From Aurifilum marmelostoma (Eukaryota > Ascomycota > Sordariomycetes > Diaporthales > Cryphonectriaceae), in NCBI GenBank assembly GCA_027559495.1, contig JAMXSV010000003.1, positions 1,860,001-1,924,000 of the forward strand: a stretch of DNA of 64,000 nucleotides, read 5' to 3'. The first letter of the stretch is position 1. The number at the start of each line of letters is the position of its first letter. The position numbers were made by a program, and so were the translations under genes. Shown piece after piece: positions 12,577 to 24,550 of this stretch. A model generated the notes under the pieces. That model was not told the origin of the DNA and did not search any database. It saw only the letters and a list, made by a program, of their open reading frames with translations.

Positions 12577-15500
12577 ATGGATCCACTGTCAATCACGGCC
12601 TCAGCGGTCGCGGTCATTCAAGCCGCCGGCTTTGTAAGTGGACACATCATTCGTCATCCCTGAATATGCTACCACGATGATGCGCTCCGTAGAAGAATCA
12701 TCTGAGAGGGCAGGGAACCTAATACCCGCCAATAGACGACCACGACCATATACAAGTTTGTGCAGTCCATCCGCACGGCGGATGCCAGGATCGCCTCGCT
12801 CTGCGATGAGCTCTCCAGCCTGCAGAACTACCTGGACTCGGTCCGCGGCACCCTGGATGAGTGCCGCTCCCGCGAGCTGGTCCCCGTACAGCCTGGCCTG
12901 TGGCAGCGGTGCGACGAGGCACTGAAGGACTGCCTTGTCACCTTGACTCTCCTCGAGGCCCTGGTGAACAGGATCAAGGACGCAAGCCTGGCCAAGGGCA
13001 AAGGTTTGAGATGGCTGGCCAGGGCGTCGATAGACCTGAGCGTCCATGGCGACGCACTGGCTAGCTTTCGGGACAAGATCCAGAAGAGCAACATTGCCCT
13101 GCAGACCATGCTCCACACAATCACGCTGTAAGTGTTGGTCATGCTGGATTGCGAACGAGAAAGGAAAAGAAAGAGAAGGAAAAGAAGGTTTTTTTTAAAA
13201 TTTTTTTTTAATGCCAACCAGATTTGTAACGGTTCTAATTTGATGCGGTTAGGTCGTTGTCCCTGAAGAATGATGCATCGCAGGACAAGATCCTCTTCGA
13301 GCTCGAACAGCTCCGGTGCTCGTTCAAGGAGGCCCTGCGGGTGTCTCTCCGTTCCGGACGGGCAGACAAATCTGACGCCCGCATCTCGCGAAACCTGCAC
13401 AACCTCGCCGCGGCAGCCAGACAGTTCCACTCCGCGGCCAGCTCGACCTCCGGCACGAGCAGGGGCGGTGGCAGCCACAGCGAGAGCTCGATGCGCGCGC
13501 TGAGCCTCATGGGTGATTTCCCGGAACACAAGCGGCGCCAGGTGGAGGCATTCATCCAGGACGGCTGCTACTCGTCTCCCGGCTCAGTCAGGTCCGGCGG
13601 CCAGCAGCAGGTCCCAGCGGCTGTGCCGGGTCCGCAGGCCGGGGCCCAGACCTCGCTTGAAGGAACATCCCCCGTTCAGCAGACGATTCAGCTACGCACC
13701 GCGGCCATGCTTGGGGATGAAGACGACGACAACGAGTATGAGCGCGAGTACTATGACGGGCTAGAGGACCTGGCTCGGGACCGCATCATGAAGGGAGAAT
13801 ATGCCAAGGCGATCGATTTCCTGACGCAGGCAGCCAAGAGGCACGCAGACGCAGACCCAGCCCACGCAGCGTCCCGCAGCCTCCAGGTCCAGCTCGCGCT
13901 CTGCCATTTCCTCCAGGGCAACTGGAAGGCGGCCGAGCCGATGGTCATGAGCTTGAGTGCCGTCGTGGACGGGGTCTCGTGCAACCTGCTGCACGCGCTG
14001 TCCCTGGGCTATCTCTCGGAATACTCCTTCGATAGCGCTCTGGAGACGTGCCGTAAGGCTATGCGCGGGAAGAAGTGGCTGCTCAAGGTCGCCCCACTAG
14101 GCGTGAAGGAATACGCGCAGTATGACTTTGCCATCACAATGGCACTCTTCGCCATGATACACCATATGAACGGCGATCCGATCCGCGCTGAGATCTTTGA
14201 CCGGCGGCTTCCCCAGGGCTTTGAGTACGAGCACCCCGCCAGCGCGCTGGAATTCCTCGTCAAGCACCCTGGATTCCTCCAGAAGGCTCTTGGTGATGAC
14301 ATCCCTACCTCCTTTACGCCCGTCTTCAACAGACAGAACCTTGCCTATGGCGTGAACACAACTCAGCCGACCGGGCCACAAGTCGCTCGGAACCCGAGTG
14401 GACGGCTCCAATGGCACGGTGCATATATGCAATCACCCCTGAGAACGAGGTTTGCTCATTTCGAACGGTACGAGGATGACACCCTCAAGTATGTCGCAGC
14501 AGGCCCGACCCCTTGCTCCCCGACAGATTCAGCCATCGACATGGACGAGCCCAAAGATGTCTCTCCAATTGAGGAATCTCCTGGTGAAGGCTTCGGCGTC
14601 GACAGGCCAGAACCCAACAGGACATTCCTCGATAGACCGGGTCGAAGTCCTCCGAACCGGCCATACACCCTAGTTATTGACACCACCGCGAACTCCCAAG
14701 AGATACCAGACACAAGAGATACCCCTGACAAGGCAGCAGTCTCTTCATCCTCCAAGTGGCTCAACATCGGTAGCTCTCTGGGACTCCCAATGTCGCACGG
14801 TCTGCTGCGGAAAAAGCTGGACGGCGATGCACCCGAGAGCAAGACCCCATCGACCGCCGGCGTCGCGCGGAGGAAAAAGAGCTTTAAGCTGCGAAACCTG
14901 GTCGTTGCCCTGAAGAGGCCATCCAGGCTCTGCCAGGCGTCTCAGAAACTCCAGCATGCCGGCCCTGACCAGGGGGTCACCCGCATCCACATCTGGAAGG
15001 GCGAGGATGCATCTCGTTTCATGGGCGTATCGACACCGGTCCCGGAAGAGAACGCGGCGGTTGTGGATTGCCCCGAGGACTTGTCAGAGCGGTGCAGAGA
15101 AGCCTCGCACGGGCTGCAAGACGTGACATGGTCGATGGATGGTGGCGAGACCGAGGAGTCGACGCAAGTGATAACCGATGGGCCGGGCGATATCATGGGT
15201 CGAGTCGAGCTGGCAGATACGGAGCGGCTGTTCAAGCTCTCAGACACCTGCATCACCCCCGTTGGTATTGTCGATAAGTGGAACGCGGTCGCCACCCTGA
15301 CGAATCCGGCCGCCTCGTCCAGCCCATCGGCGGCTCAGGACAATATTGTTGATGAAGTCCAAGAACCCATATTGGCGCCAGAGAGAGGGGCGGTCGAGAG
15401 CAAGACGACGGATCTCCCGAACCCGCCTTCAAAAGCCGTCAACACAAGCTCGCCCAAGTCACCGAGCGCCTCGAAACAGATCGCAGAGCAGATCCCCAGC

Positions 15501-16268
15501 CGGCTGGCCGCGGTCCTGATGTCACTGCCCGACGCCTCGGACACAAAGAAGCGGCTCGTCGTCAAGTCCAAGCTCAAGGCCCTCCTGCGTGACGTCGAGC
15601 TGCTCCTCTACGATCCTATGCTTGCCCAGGATCTCCGAGGCATCATCGAGTCCCTCCGGAACAGCGCCGATCCGCCGGCGGGCAGCAGCAGTCGCCGCCC
15701 AGAGCACCACAAGAAGAGACGGAGAGAAAAGACTGCGTTTGAAGAGGAACTGGATGCTCTCTGGGAGGATCGGGCGGCCCCAAAGAAGGACCGGTCCACA
15801 ATTCCCAGGGTACCTCTGATAGAGTCTACAATTACGACAGCCGACGTTGAAGCACCTCTCAAGTCGACCTCGAGACGGCAGGCTCCCCATCTCGCCGGGG
15901 AAGACGACCACAACAAACACACTGAGCAGCAGCTCTTCGGACAACCTGACTGGTACGATGCCAGACCCGAAGAATGCAGTGCATCTTGCCAGCAGGCACT
16001 CAAAAGATGTCCCGAAATCACGAGACAACAGTATCGCGCACGGCGACTTGAAGGGGTTGAACGCAAAGACAACGAGGAGAGGCTGACCGCTGCCAGGCCA
16101 GACCTGAAACGGGCCTTCTCCTTTGCTGTGGGTGATGATGCTAGATTTTCTCTGGCCTGTGATGACCAGTGGCCTTTGCCTGGACCGTCTGTTACAGACG
16201 GTGATGGAGATGGCATTGATCGGGATAGCAAGTATTCGGGGTTCCTGAGACCCTTGTTGGATGCATAA
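12577..16268 (+). CDS. HeLo-like N-terminal domain plus TPR-like repeat protein, unknown role
   Basis: Three exons, 12577-12633, 12736-13127 and 13253-16268; 1154 aa. Introns start with GTAAGT and end in AATAG and GTTAG. The start MDPLSITASAVAVIQAAGF is the hallmark of the fungal HeLo-like N-terminal domain found on STAND/NLR proteins, and the following helices (residues about 20-150, including SLCDELSSLQNYLDSVRGTL) fit it. Residues about 310-425 contain TPR-like helix pairs (RIMKGEYAKAIDFLTQAAKR, LQVQLALCHFLQGNWKAAEP, LSLGYLSEYSFDSALETCRK). I see no NACHT or NB-ARC P-loop. The rest is mostly low-complexity and charged, with basic clusters near residues 540 and 960 that could be nuclear signals. 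HeLo-like domains are associated with membrane-targeting or cell-death modules, but function here is inference. Confidence is high that it is a gene, moderate for the domain reading. Confidence 0.8.
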
Positions 16269-16927
16269 ACGAAAAGGACCTGAACATGACTTCCGGGTGG
16301 CCTGTTGGGTGTCGTCAATGTTTGACTTTTTTCTCATAATTCTCTGTCATCGAACCACTGATAATTTCATGTTAGATATCGTAATACAGTGTCAGAGGGT
16401 GGGAGCAGGTCTTGAATACATATAGCATTGAATGATATGGTAGTATCTTACCATGTATTAATACGAGTCTCAAAATGCGAGGCTGGACCCCGAAGAGATC
16501 CTCACAGCCTATCATGACCACGATGACGGCCCATTCGACCAAGTGGGAGCAGCAACGACTGGTGTTGTCTCCTGGGAACGCATTGATGCTGGAGCGTATG
16601 GGGCGATTCGAAGAATAGGCAGCTGTCAAGTGCTGTGAGCGGTCGGTCCTCAGTGGTCGTAGGAGCAATGAGACAAGGCGTCGGCTATGGTTGTAGTGGC
16701 ACTTGCTCCCTCCCACCTTGATCTCGAGAAGAAGGTCTGGAAAGGAAAGCACGATGCCTCATCATGTTCACCTTACTTGAGGCCGATCGATCATGTCCAC
16801 GGCCTTTCAGAAGAAGAGCTCCACCATCATCATACCACCCCACAGTTCCGACATTCTTTATTTTCTCAGCCCCTGTTGCAGCCTTGTTAGCAGGCCATCA
16901 TCCTCAAGCAAGCTTCATTCGTTCACT
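16269..16927. other. Intergenic, possible long 5' leader of the transporter gene
   Basis: No conserved coding sequence. An ATG at 16793 is in frame with the next gene and would add 45 residues rich in Ser and His. These are not membrane-like, so I left them as leader, with the alternative noted under the transporter. Confidence 0.45.
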
Positions 16928-18196
16928 ATGAGACATGATATATATTCGAACGTGGCCGGCTTCTGGACTGAGAACTCCAGTTGCTTGCTGGTAGTCTCGT
17001 CTTCCGTCTTCTCGTCAGTCATGACACTCTTGACCAAACTTCTCCAGAGCGGAGACCGTGGCATGGGACCGTTCCAGATCCTGTTCATCCGTATGGCCGT
17101 CACCATGATTGCTTGCTCGATCCTCATGTGGTTCAGGAAAAGATCCGAACTTCCCTTTGGACCAAGAGGGTTGTTGACATGGCTCTTGCTTGGCAGGGGT
17201 GCATCTGGCTTCTTGGGCATCTGCGGGTTGTGGACAGCTATTCGTGCGTTTCCTCGGGCCCCTTAAGCGGTATCATCATGATTCACTTTTGAGAAAGTGA
17301 CTGATTACCTGAGAATAGAGTTTCTCGACCTTGCTGACGCCACTGTCATCACATTCCTGACACCATCACTGGTGGCAATCTTTTCTGCCGCCTGTATGGG
17401 GCAGCCCTTCACGAGAAAGGAACAGATCGCGTCTTTGTTGGCGCTGGTGGGCGTCGTCCTGATTGCCCGACCAGCAATGGTATTTGGCAGCCCGTCTTCA
17501 AGCCTTGCAAATGGGCCACTGACGGGAGAAGGCGCACCGGCTGGCGACCGCCTCAAGGGAATGATGCTGGCCGTGCTGAGCGCTGTTGGGGGTGCCGGAG
17601 CCGTCATTGCCATGAGGGAGATTGGCGACAAGGCATCCATCCTGACGATTACCAACTACTTTGCCTGTGTCTGCGCGTTGTCCACCGGGGTGGCACTCGC
17701 CATTGCACCCTTGATCCCGCACGGTCTCTCTCAGCTGCACTTTGCACTCCCCCACGACCAGACACAGTGGATCCTCCTCGTCGCCATCACCGTCTGTGGA
17801 CTCCTCACGCAGCTCCTGTACACGGCTGGGATCAGGGGCGAGACCAGGTCCAACAAGGCTCCTGCCATGATGTATACCGCCATGCTCTGGACTGCTGGAT
17901 TCGACAAGTGGGTGTTTGGTCAGGAGATGTCATGGTCTAGCCTCCTGGGCTGCGCTCTTATCGTGGGCAGTGCGATGTGGATGATCATACAGCCAAAAGG
18001 AGAGGCTGCAGTCAAGCCAGTAGCAGCAGCAGCAGGAGGAGGAGGAAGAGGAGGAGACGTCGAGAATGCCTTAGGAGCGGGAGCAGAAGACGCTGTTGAT
18101 ATGCTTAAGGAACTGGACGAGCTCGATACTCCGCCTCAGTCGCGCCCTGAGCCTCTCCCGCCCCAGAACCTGCCTCTTTTCGAAGGAGCTGCTTGA
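16928..18196 (+). CDS. EamA/DMT-superfamily multi-pass membrane transporter
   Basis: Two exons, 16928-17243 and 17319-18196; 397 aa (442 aa if the in-frame ATG at 16793 is used). The 75-nt intron has donor GTGCGT and acceptor AATAG, and splicing rebuilds the conserved GLWTAIQFLDLADATVITFL stretch. There are about ten predicted membrane segments in two EamA repeats: the first around TENSSCLLVVSSSVFSSVMT to ARPAMVFG, the second from GMMLAVLSAVGGAGAVIAM to GCALIVGSAMWMIIQP. The architecture resembles yeast YMR253C and the drug/metabolite transporter superfamily; the substrate cannot be read from sequence. The cytosolic tail has Ala and Gly runs and an acidic, Pro-rich end. The start at MRHDIYSNVAGFWTENS was chosen because the conserved part begins just after it. 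Confidence 0.85.
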
Positions 18197-18936
18197 CAAC
18201 TGTCACTGAGGATAACAGCGATAGGACTTCCTGACCATACCTTGTCGTCTTGAGGAGGAGGAGGAGGAGGAGGAGGAGGAAGACCGTTTTTCACCTCGAG
18301 AAGAAAAAGGGTTGCTTCAACGGATTGCTTGCAACCTGGAAATGCTTATGTGCAGCGAGGGTAGCTTTACCCCCTTGCTTGGGAAAAAAACAGTGTATGA
18401 CTTGCATAGAGCGATATGAAGGATAGATAGATGACGAATGCATCAAATTGCGCCATGAAAAAGGGAGAGGATGATCGGAGAGGAGGCATGAATTTGGTGG
18501 CAGCGCAAGTCTGCTGCTGAAATACATACAGCAGTAGAAGGTGCTACTGTATGAACCAGAGTACCTAAGGCTTCTACTGTATGTACCCATGTACTCCAGA
18601 AGGGTGGTGGTCCGTGCACCTGCTGGTCCTTGGGCCTGCAGCAATCGCGTCGCAGAGGCTCAAGAAAAACGCGGGCGGCTCACAGAAGCTCCAGACTGAC
18701 TGCGGCAAGCAAATCCAACCCTTCAGGCTGCCAATAATCGCCATCGTCAGCCTTTTTCTTCCTTTCACCATCCATTTCTGCACGACCCACGACCAGCCGC
18801 CAACCCCAGCTCCGATCCGTTCTCTCCTGGCGCTCTGATCTTGACGAGCCGCTTCACTGCGTCATCGAACCGACACTCCCTCCAGATAAATCCTCCTACC
18901 AACCTCCCCTCCACCCTTGAAAGCCTCGCGGTCAAG
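18197..18936. other. Intergenic between transporter and RVB1
   Basis: Contains a GGA trinucleotide array (about 18252-18280) just after the transporter, then unremarkable sequence leading to RVB1. No gene seen. Confidence 0.5.
18252..18280. repeat. GGA trinucleotide microsatellite
   Basis: About nine GGA units in the probable 3' UTR of the transporter gene. Confidence 0.9.
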
Positions 18937-20548
18937 ATGGTCCAAATCAGCGAGGTCAAGAACCAGGGTCGCGATAATCGCACCTCGGCGCACACTCACA
19001 TCAGGGGCCTGGGCCTGTCTGTGTCTGGTACGGCCGACAAGCAGTCTGCAGGTTTCGTCGGCCAACAGACTGCACGAGAGGTAAGGCCTTGCTTGTTTGA
19101 TGATTGCAACTCTCGTGGCCAGGCGCTGACAATTCACTGCTGCTCTGCGCCCACCCCCCGATATTATAGGCATGCGGTGTCGTTGTCGATCTCATCAAGG
19201 CCCACAAGATGGCTGGGCGGGGTGTGTTGCTCGCGGGAGGACCAGGAACAGGCAAGACGGCGCTCGCGCTGGCCATCAGCCAGGAGCTGGGAACCAAGAT
19301 ACCATTCTGCCCCATCGTCGGCAGCGAGATCTACTCGTCAGAGGTCAAGAAGACAGAGATGCTGATGGAGAACTTCCGGAGGGCCATCGGGCTCAAGGTC
19401 CGCGAGACGAAGGAGGTGTACGAGGGCGAGGTGACGGAGCTCACGCCCGAGGAGTCCGAGAACCCGCTGGGCGGCTACGGCAAGACCATCAGCACCCTGC
19501 TCATCGGCCTCAAGAGCGCAAAGGGCCAGAAGAAGCTGCGCCTGGACCCGAGCATCTACGAGGCCATCCAGAAGGAGCGCGTCGCGGTCGGCGATGTCAT
19601 CTACATTGAGGCAAACACGGGCGCCTGCAAGCGCGTCGGCCGCTCTGACGCCTACGCCACCGAGTTCGATCTCGAGGCCGAGGAGTACGTGCCCATCCCC
19701 AAGGGCGAGGTCCACAAGAAGAAGGAGATTGTCCAGGACGTGACGCTGCACGACCTCGACGTGGCCAACGCCAGGCCACAGGGCGGCCAGGACATCATGT
19801 CCATGATGGGCCAGCTGATGAAGCCCAAGATGACCGAGATCACCGACAAGCTGAGGGGCGAGATCAACAAGGTCGTCAGCAAGTACATCGACCAGGGCGT
19901 TGCCGAGCTCGTGTCTGGCGTCCTGTTCATCGACGAGGCAGGTCCCCACAGAATTCCCGTCCCTGTTGGCACAGACCCCAGCTAATCTCCACGAACAGGC
20001 GCACATGCTGGATGTGGAATGTTTCACATACCTAAACAAAGCCCTGGAGTCACCCATCGCACCAATCGTCGTGCTCGCGTCCAACCGCGGCATGGCCACC
20101 ATCCGTGGCACCGACGATATTGTCGCGGCTCACGGGATCCCTCCCGACTTCCTGGCCCGTCTGCTCATCATCCCCACCACGCCCTACGACGCCGAGGAGA
20201 TCCAGCGCATCGTTCGGATCCGGGCCTCGACAGAAGGTGTCTCCATTACCGACGCCGCTATCAGCAAGATCGCAGAGCACGGTGTGCGCATCAGCCTGCG
20301 GTACTGCCTGCAGCTCCTGACCCCAGCAAGGTAAAGTGGCTTCTCTCCCCGCCAGCGCACAAGACATACTAGACACTCGCCCTTGGTTTTATGGGACCAG
20401 CTGACATGACCAAAGCATCCTTGCGCGGGTGAATGGACGTACGCAGATTGACGTCCAGGATGTGGCCGAGTGTGAGGATCTGTTCCTGGACGCCCGGCGC
20501 AGCGCGACCCTGCTCAGCGGTGAGACAGGGAAAGGCTTTCTGCCCTGA
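18937..20548 (+). CDS. RVB1: RuvB-like AAA+ ATPase 1 (Rvb1, pontin)
   Basis: Four exons: 18937-19080, 19170-19937, 19999-20330 and 20416-20548; 458 aa against 456-463 in human and yeast. Rvb1 and Rvb2 form the heterohexameric/dodecameric ATPase of INO80, SWR1 and R2TP. Visible are the N-terminal HTHIRGLGL and SAGFVGQ segments, Walker A GGPGTGKT (about residue 70), the inserted DNA/RNA-binding domain (EGEVTELTPEE to VHKKKEIVQDV), Walker B FIDEAHMLD (about 301-309), sensor-1 ASNRG and sensor-2 GVRISLRYCLQLLTPAS. Intron 2 (19938-19998) appears to be a GC-AG intron, because only donor GAG/GCAGGT restores Walker B in frame. The last exon runs to TGA at 20546-20548 (end GKGFLP); a GTGAGA sequence inside it (20520-20525) could be an alternative donor. 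Confidence 0.92.
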
Positions 20549-21718
20549 GCGCGCTCGCTGATGTATCAAGTTCACGGGCCTCTTTTTCTTTTTCTTTCCC
20601 CTTCTCTCTCCCTCTCTCTATCTTATCACTTCCTCTTATTTTATTTTTCTTATCCATTTTCTCAACTGGGACATAGACTCGTCACATTCGTCAAAAGTTC
20701 TTTGGTGTTCAGCGATGAGATGACAAGGGTTTGTTTTTATGAAAGGGGCGAGGGGTACAAAAAGGCTGGGCTGGGAGTGGGAGTCTGTGAGCACATTACT
20801 GCTTGTGGTTGGACCAGAAGCAGTGGGAATATTGTTGCTCATTTTGCTGCCCAAGACATCATGATCTATTCTAATTCGCTTTCTCGCACTCGGCGGACGA
20901 TGTCGTCCGCTCCTATATTGGTCTTCCTCCTCATGAAGGCAAGAAGAAGAAGGGAGGAAGGCGAAGTGAGGGCAAAAAGGAGACAGAGAGAGAATACACA
21001 ACTGTAAGATCACGTGGGTAGAGAATATCAATGGCCTTTATTCGCCAATTTCGGCTGACATAGTCTTTGTTTTCAGCAACAAGCAGCATTCCAAAAGGCG
21101 GGAGAGAAAACACCAAGAGAGCTAGATGGGACTGATGGCCCTCACCACCAAGGGCCTTTTTTTTTTTTTATTGTTAATAGCATTCCAATGGACAATTGCT
21201 AGCTAGCTTGCTACAAGAGCGGGCCAGACGATGGCCCCATTCTCTCTCCCCCCCCCCACCCCTCCCCCTCCTCGGCCATCCCTCCTCTCTCTCATGTCAT
21301 TCTCCTTTAGGAGGGGAGAGAGAGAAAAAAGGAACCTGTCACCTTGACAAGGAAAAGGTCCAGGGGCCCTGTGAGGGAGGCCAACTGCGAACGGAAGATC
21401 GCAAACGCTAGACAAAGAAAGCCGTAGCTGGCGCAGTTTCGTCGCCAGTAGTTCCCCGCTTCCCCTTCCCGAGACAAAGACACCGCCCGCCCACTTGTGT
21501 GGCCTACAGGAAGTAGTAGTTTGGCTGCACATCCTTCTTTTTTCTTTTTCTTTTTCTTTTTTGCATGGATGATAGCAGCTGCGGCGGGTACGAGAGGAGA
21601 GTGACTGAGAAAATCTGCAATGAAACATCGTCGAGAGGGGGAGATAGATGGTGGGTTTTGAGAGGAGAGAGAAGAGAGAAGAGAAAAAAAAAACAAAACA
21701 AAACACACACACATTGCA

Positions 21719-21741
21719 TACCTACCTACCTACCTACCTAC
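21719..21741. repeat. TACC tetranucleotide repeat
   Basis: Five tandem TACC units, with more TACC copies a short way downstream near 21760. Not a telomere-like TTAGGG array. Confidence 0.85.
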
Positions 21742-22131
21742 ACAGGCGCGCACGCGCACCTACCTACCTTCAGCTGCTTGCCATTGTCGTCTGGGTTCCG
21801 CTCCACCCAGTGTGGATGGATGAGGAAGAGAGAGAGAGAGAGAGGAGAAAGGGAGAGAAGTGTTATAATTCCCACAAAGAGGACAATCTCACACAAGAAC
21901 CCCTTTTGGCCTCGTCACTTATTCTACCCCCGATCCAACATGAGTCCAGGAAAAAGAGAAGAGAGACCCCATTATCAACGGACCTGAACTGAACCCCCCC
22001 TTGTACCCTCTTTTTTTATTATTATTCTATCTATCTCTCTCTCTGTCTCTGTCTCTCTTCACACACACCACCATCTCTCTCGTTGCCTCGTCACTTTGGC
22101 TGATCTGAGAAGTCAAGTGGCCAACACAACA

Positions 22132-22167
<36 letters not shown>
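22132..22167. repeat. CA dinucleotide microsatellite
   Basis: About 18 CA units upstream of the HMG-box gene, within its probable promoter or leader. Confidence 0.95.
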
Positions 22168-22169
<2 letters not shown>

Positions 22170-22531
22170 CTCCTGGCTCGTCTCCATGGGCAGCGACAGC
22201 TACGACCACTCAGCACACATCGGCTCCTCACTTCTCCCACGCCGAGCGGGCCCCTGAACAAGTCGTCCTTTGCCCCTGGACCTGGGCTTCTGGATCTTGT
22301 TGTGTGTGTGTCTCTCTCTCTGTGGTGACTCTTCTCCGACTTGTCTTTCTGCTCTCTCTTCTCTCTTTTCCCCCCAACATCTCGGGGCAAAAAGAAGAAG
22401 AAGAAAAAAAGAAAGGAAAAAAATAGACAAAAGAAAACCAGAGAGAGCGAGGGAGAGGACGATTATCCACAGCTCTCGTTCCCCCCACCAGCCTCTTTAT
22501 TGGCTTGGCCCGCTGGCCAGGCCCGTTCAAA

Positions 22532-24509
22532 ATGACAGACATAGCTTCCAATTCGTCAGGACCACCCACGTCTCGCGCACTGCCTCCCCCTTCTCCGTCC
22601 CTCCAGTCGCCCGTCAGCCTTCATGCCATGTCTACAAGATCCAGCGATGCCCTGGCGAGGCGGCACTCGGTACACCAGCAGCAACAGCAACACCCTGTGT
22701 CCTCGAACCCGCCAGCGGACCGGAATAGACCACCACCACCTCCTCCCCCTCCTCCTCCAGCAGAACCTGTTCATATCCACTCGCCGGTGGAGGGTCGCCT
22801 GACCAGGAAACGTGCCAGGTCTATCAACGTCGACGAGGCCAACGCGTCTCAGGCCGGCGAGCAGACGAGCCTGCAGTCCCCGGCGTCTGGTCGCCACACC
22901 CCGCCCAACTCGGCCTCGTCAGCGTCTCTTACAGATCTTATATGTATTTGCCCAACACCGCCAAAGGTGCCTAGGCCTCGTAACGGTACGTGCTGTCTTG
23001 TTTTTTTTTTTTTTTTTTTTTTTTCTGATAGAAATGTCGTCCCCCCCCCCCCTTCCCAAAACTTGCCTTCTCACCTGCCTTGGTTTTCCGGTCATTATTT
23101 CTCTTCTCTTCCACCCCCCCCCACCCTCCCCCCCCCTTTTTTTTTTTTTTCATTCTTTCTCATCCCAAAACACGGCCAGTGTCTTTCAAGAAAGATCCTC
23201 TTCCCCCTCTCATCTGTACTTGAGACATAACCCTGGAGCTCCTTGTCTTTGTCCTGTTCAGTCACCGCCAGATTACTACTACTGTGGGCAACCCACTGTG
23301 GACATATCATGTTTCTGGGGGATAGCTGAGATGTAGCCTAGCCACCATCGGGGCTGAAAGAAACAAATTAGGAGGGTGTGAAGGTGCCAAGCACAGAAAG
23401 AGAAGTTGATTTAGAAAAAGAAAAAGGGAGAGAGAGAGAGAGAGAAGGGGCAAGCGTTTATGGTACCCATTTACTCACTCTAATCGTTGGATACAGCGTT
23501 CATCCTCTACCGCCAACACCATCAAGCCAGTGTCGTCCAGAAACGGCCGGGCCTCGCCAACCCAGAGATATCCAAGATCATCGGCGAGCTCTGGCGTGAA
23601 GAGGACGAGTCGATCAAGGCCTACTGGAAGCGGCTCGCCGGGGAGGAGAAGGCGCGCCACCAGCGCCAGTACCCCCAGTACAAGTACCAGCCGCGCCGCA
23701 GCGGCAAGGGGACACCCACAGCCAAGCCCACCTCCGCAGCGGGCGAAGGTGATCCAGGCCGGTGTGCCAAGTGCGGTGGGCGATTCATCGCGACGCCGAG
23801 GACGCCATCCACGCCCTTTGGGAGTGGTCTGCCTGGATCAGCCTTTGGCTCAGGCCTCACGAGTGGTAGTGGAGGAGGGGCTGGATCTGGGGCAGCAGCA
23901 GCAGCAGGAGGAGGAACAGCAGCAGGCGCAGGCGGTATGCAGCCGTTCAGTTCGAATAACTCCGCGCGGGGTATGGAGGCCTTACCTCCTCCGCCGCCAC
24001 TGCTGCAGCACCCTCACCATCGCCTCTCTGTGGACTCGTCACATGGCGGTGGCTATGCCCGCCGGCCGTCGTCGTACTACCCGCACGCTCCTGAGCCCAT
24101 GCGGCCCGTCGACGATGACTACGACAGCGGGGTCCCACCAGGTGGTATGCAACGCCGACGAGGTCCGCAGCAGCAGGATGACTATGACCTGGTGACGTCG
24201 CCGGATGTCAAGCGCCGCCGCTTCGGCCATCTCGACCATCCAGATGACCACGGCTACGGCTCGCCCATGACCAGCATGCCGCAGCAGTCGGGCCAGTTAT
24301 ACCATCCAGCGACACCCACCCAGCCGCTCAACCCCCAGCAACAGCAATACCAGCAGCAACTCCCTGGATCCCGACGCAGCTCGGCGGTCAGCGTCGGCGG
24401 GAGCTCGTATCCTACCACCCAGCCAGGCGGAGGCAACTACCAGATGACGGCCCCTCTGCCCCGTCCGCGACCAATCACAGGACCTGGTGCTCCTCAACAT
24501 CATCACCAT

Positions 24510-24550
<41 letters not shown>

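Larger units (their letters stand above)
20549..22531. other. Intergenic, simple-sequence rich, no gene
   Basis: Two kilobases with many homopurine/homopyrimidine blocks: poly-C near 21249, poly-T near 21161, GA-rich 21655-21690, a TACC array at 21719-21741, GA at 21833-21851 and a CA array at 22132-22167. Frames here are translated repeats. The last part must be the leader of the HMG-box gene, because the frame is open from 22505 into its ATG at 22532. Confidence 0.55.

Noticed and set aside
19942..19998. GT-AG version of RVB1 intron 2
   Set aside because: It shifts the reading frame after the Walker B Glu; the GC-AG version gives the conserved sequence.
21719..21741. TACC array as a telomere-like or integration repeat
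   Set aside because: The unit is not TTAGGG-like and lies among other ordinary microsatellites.
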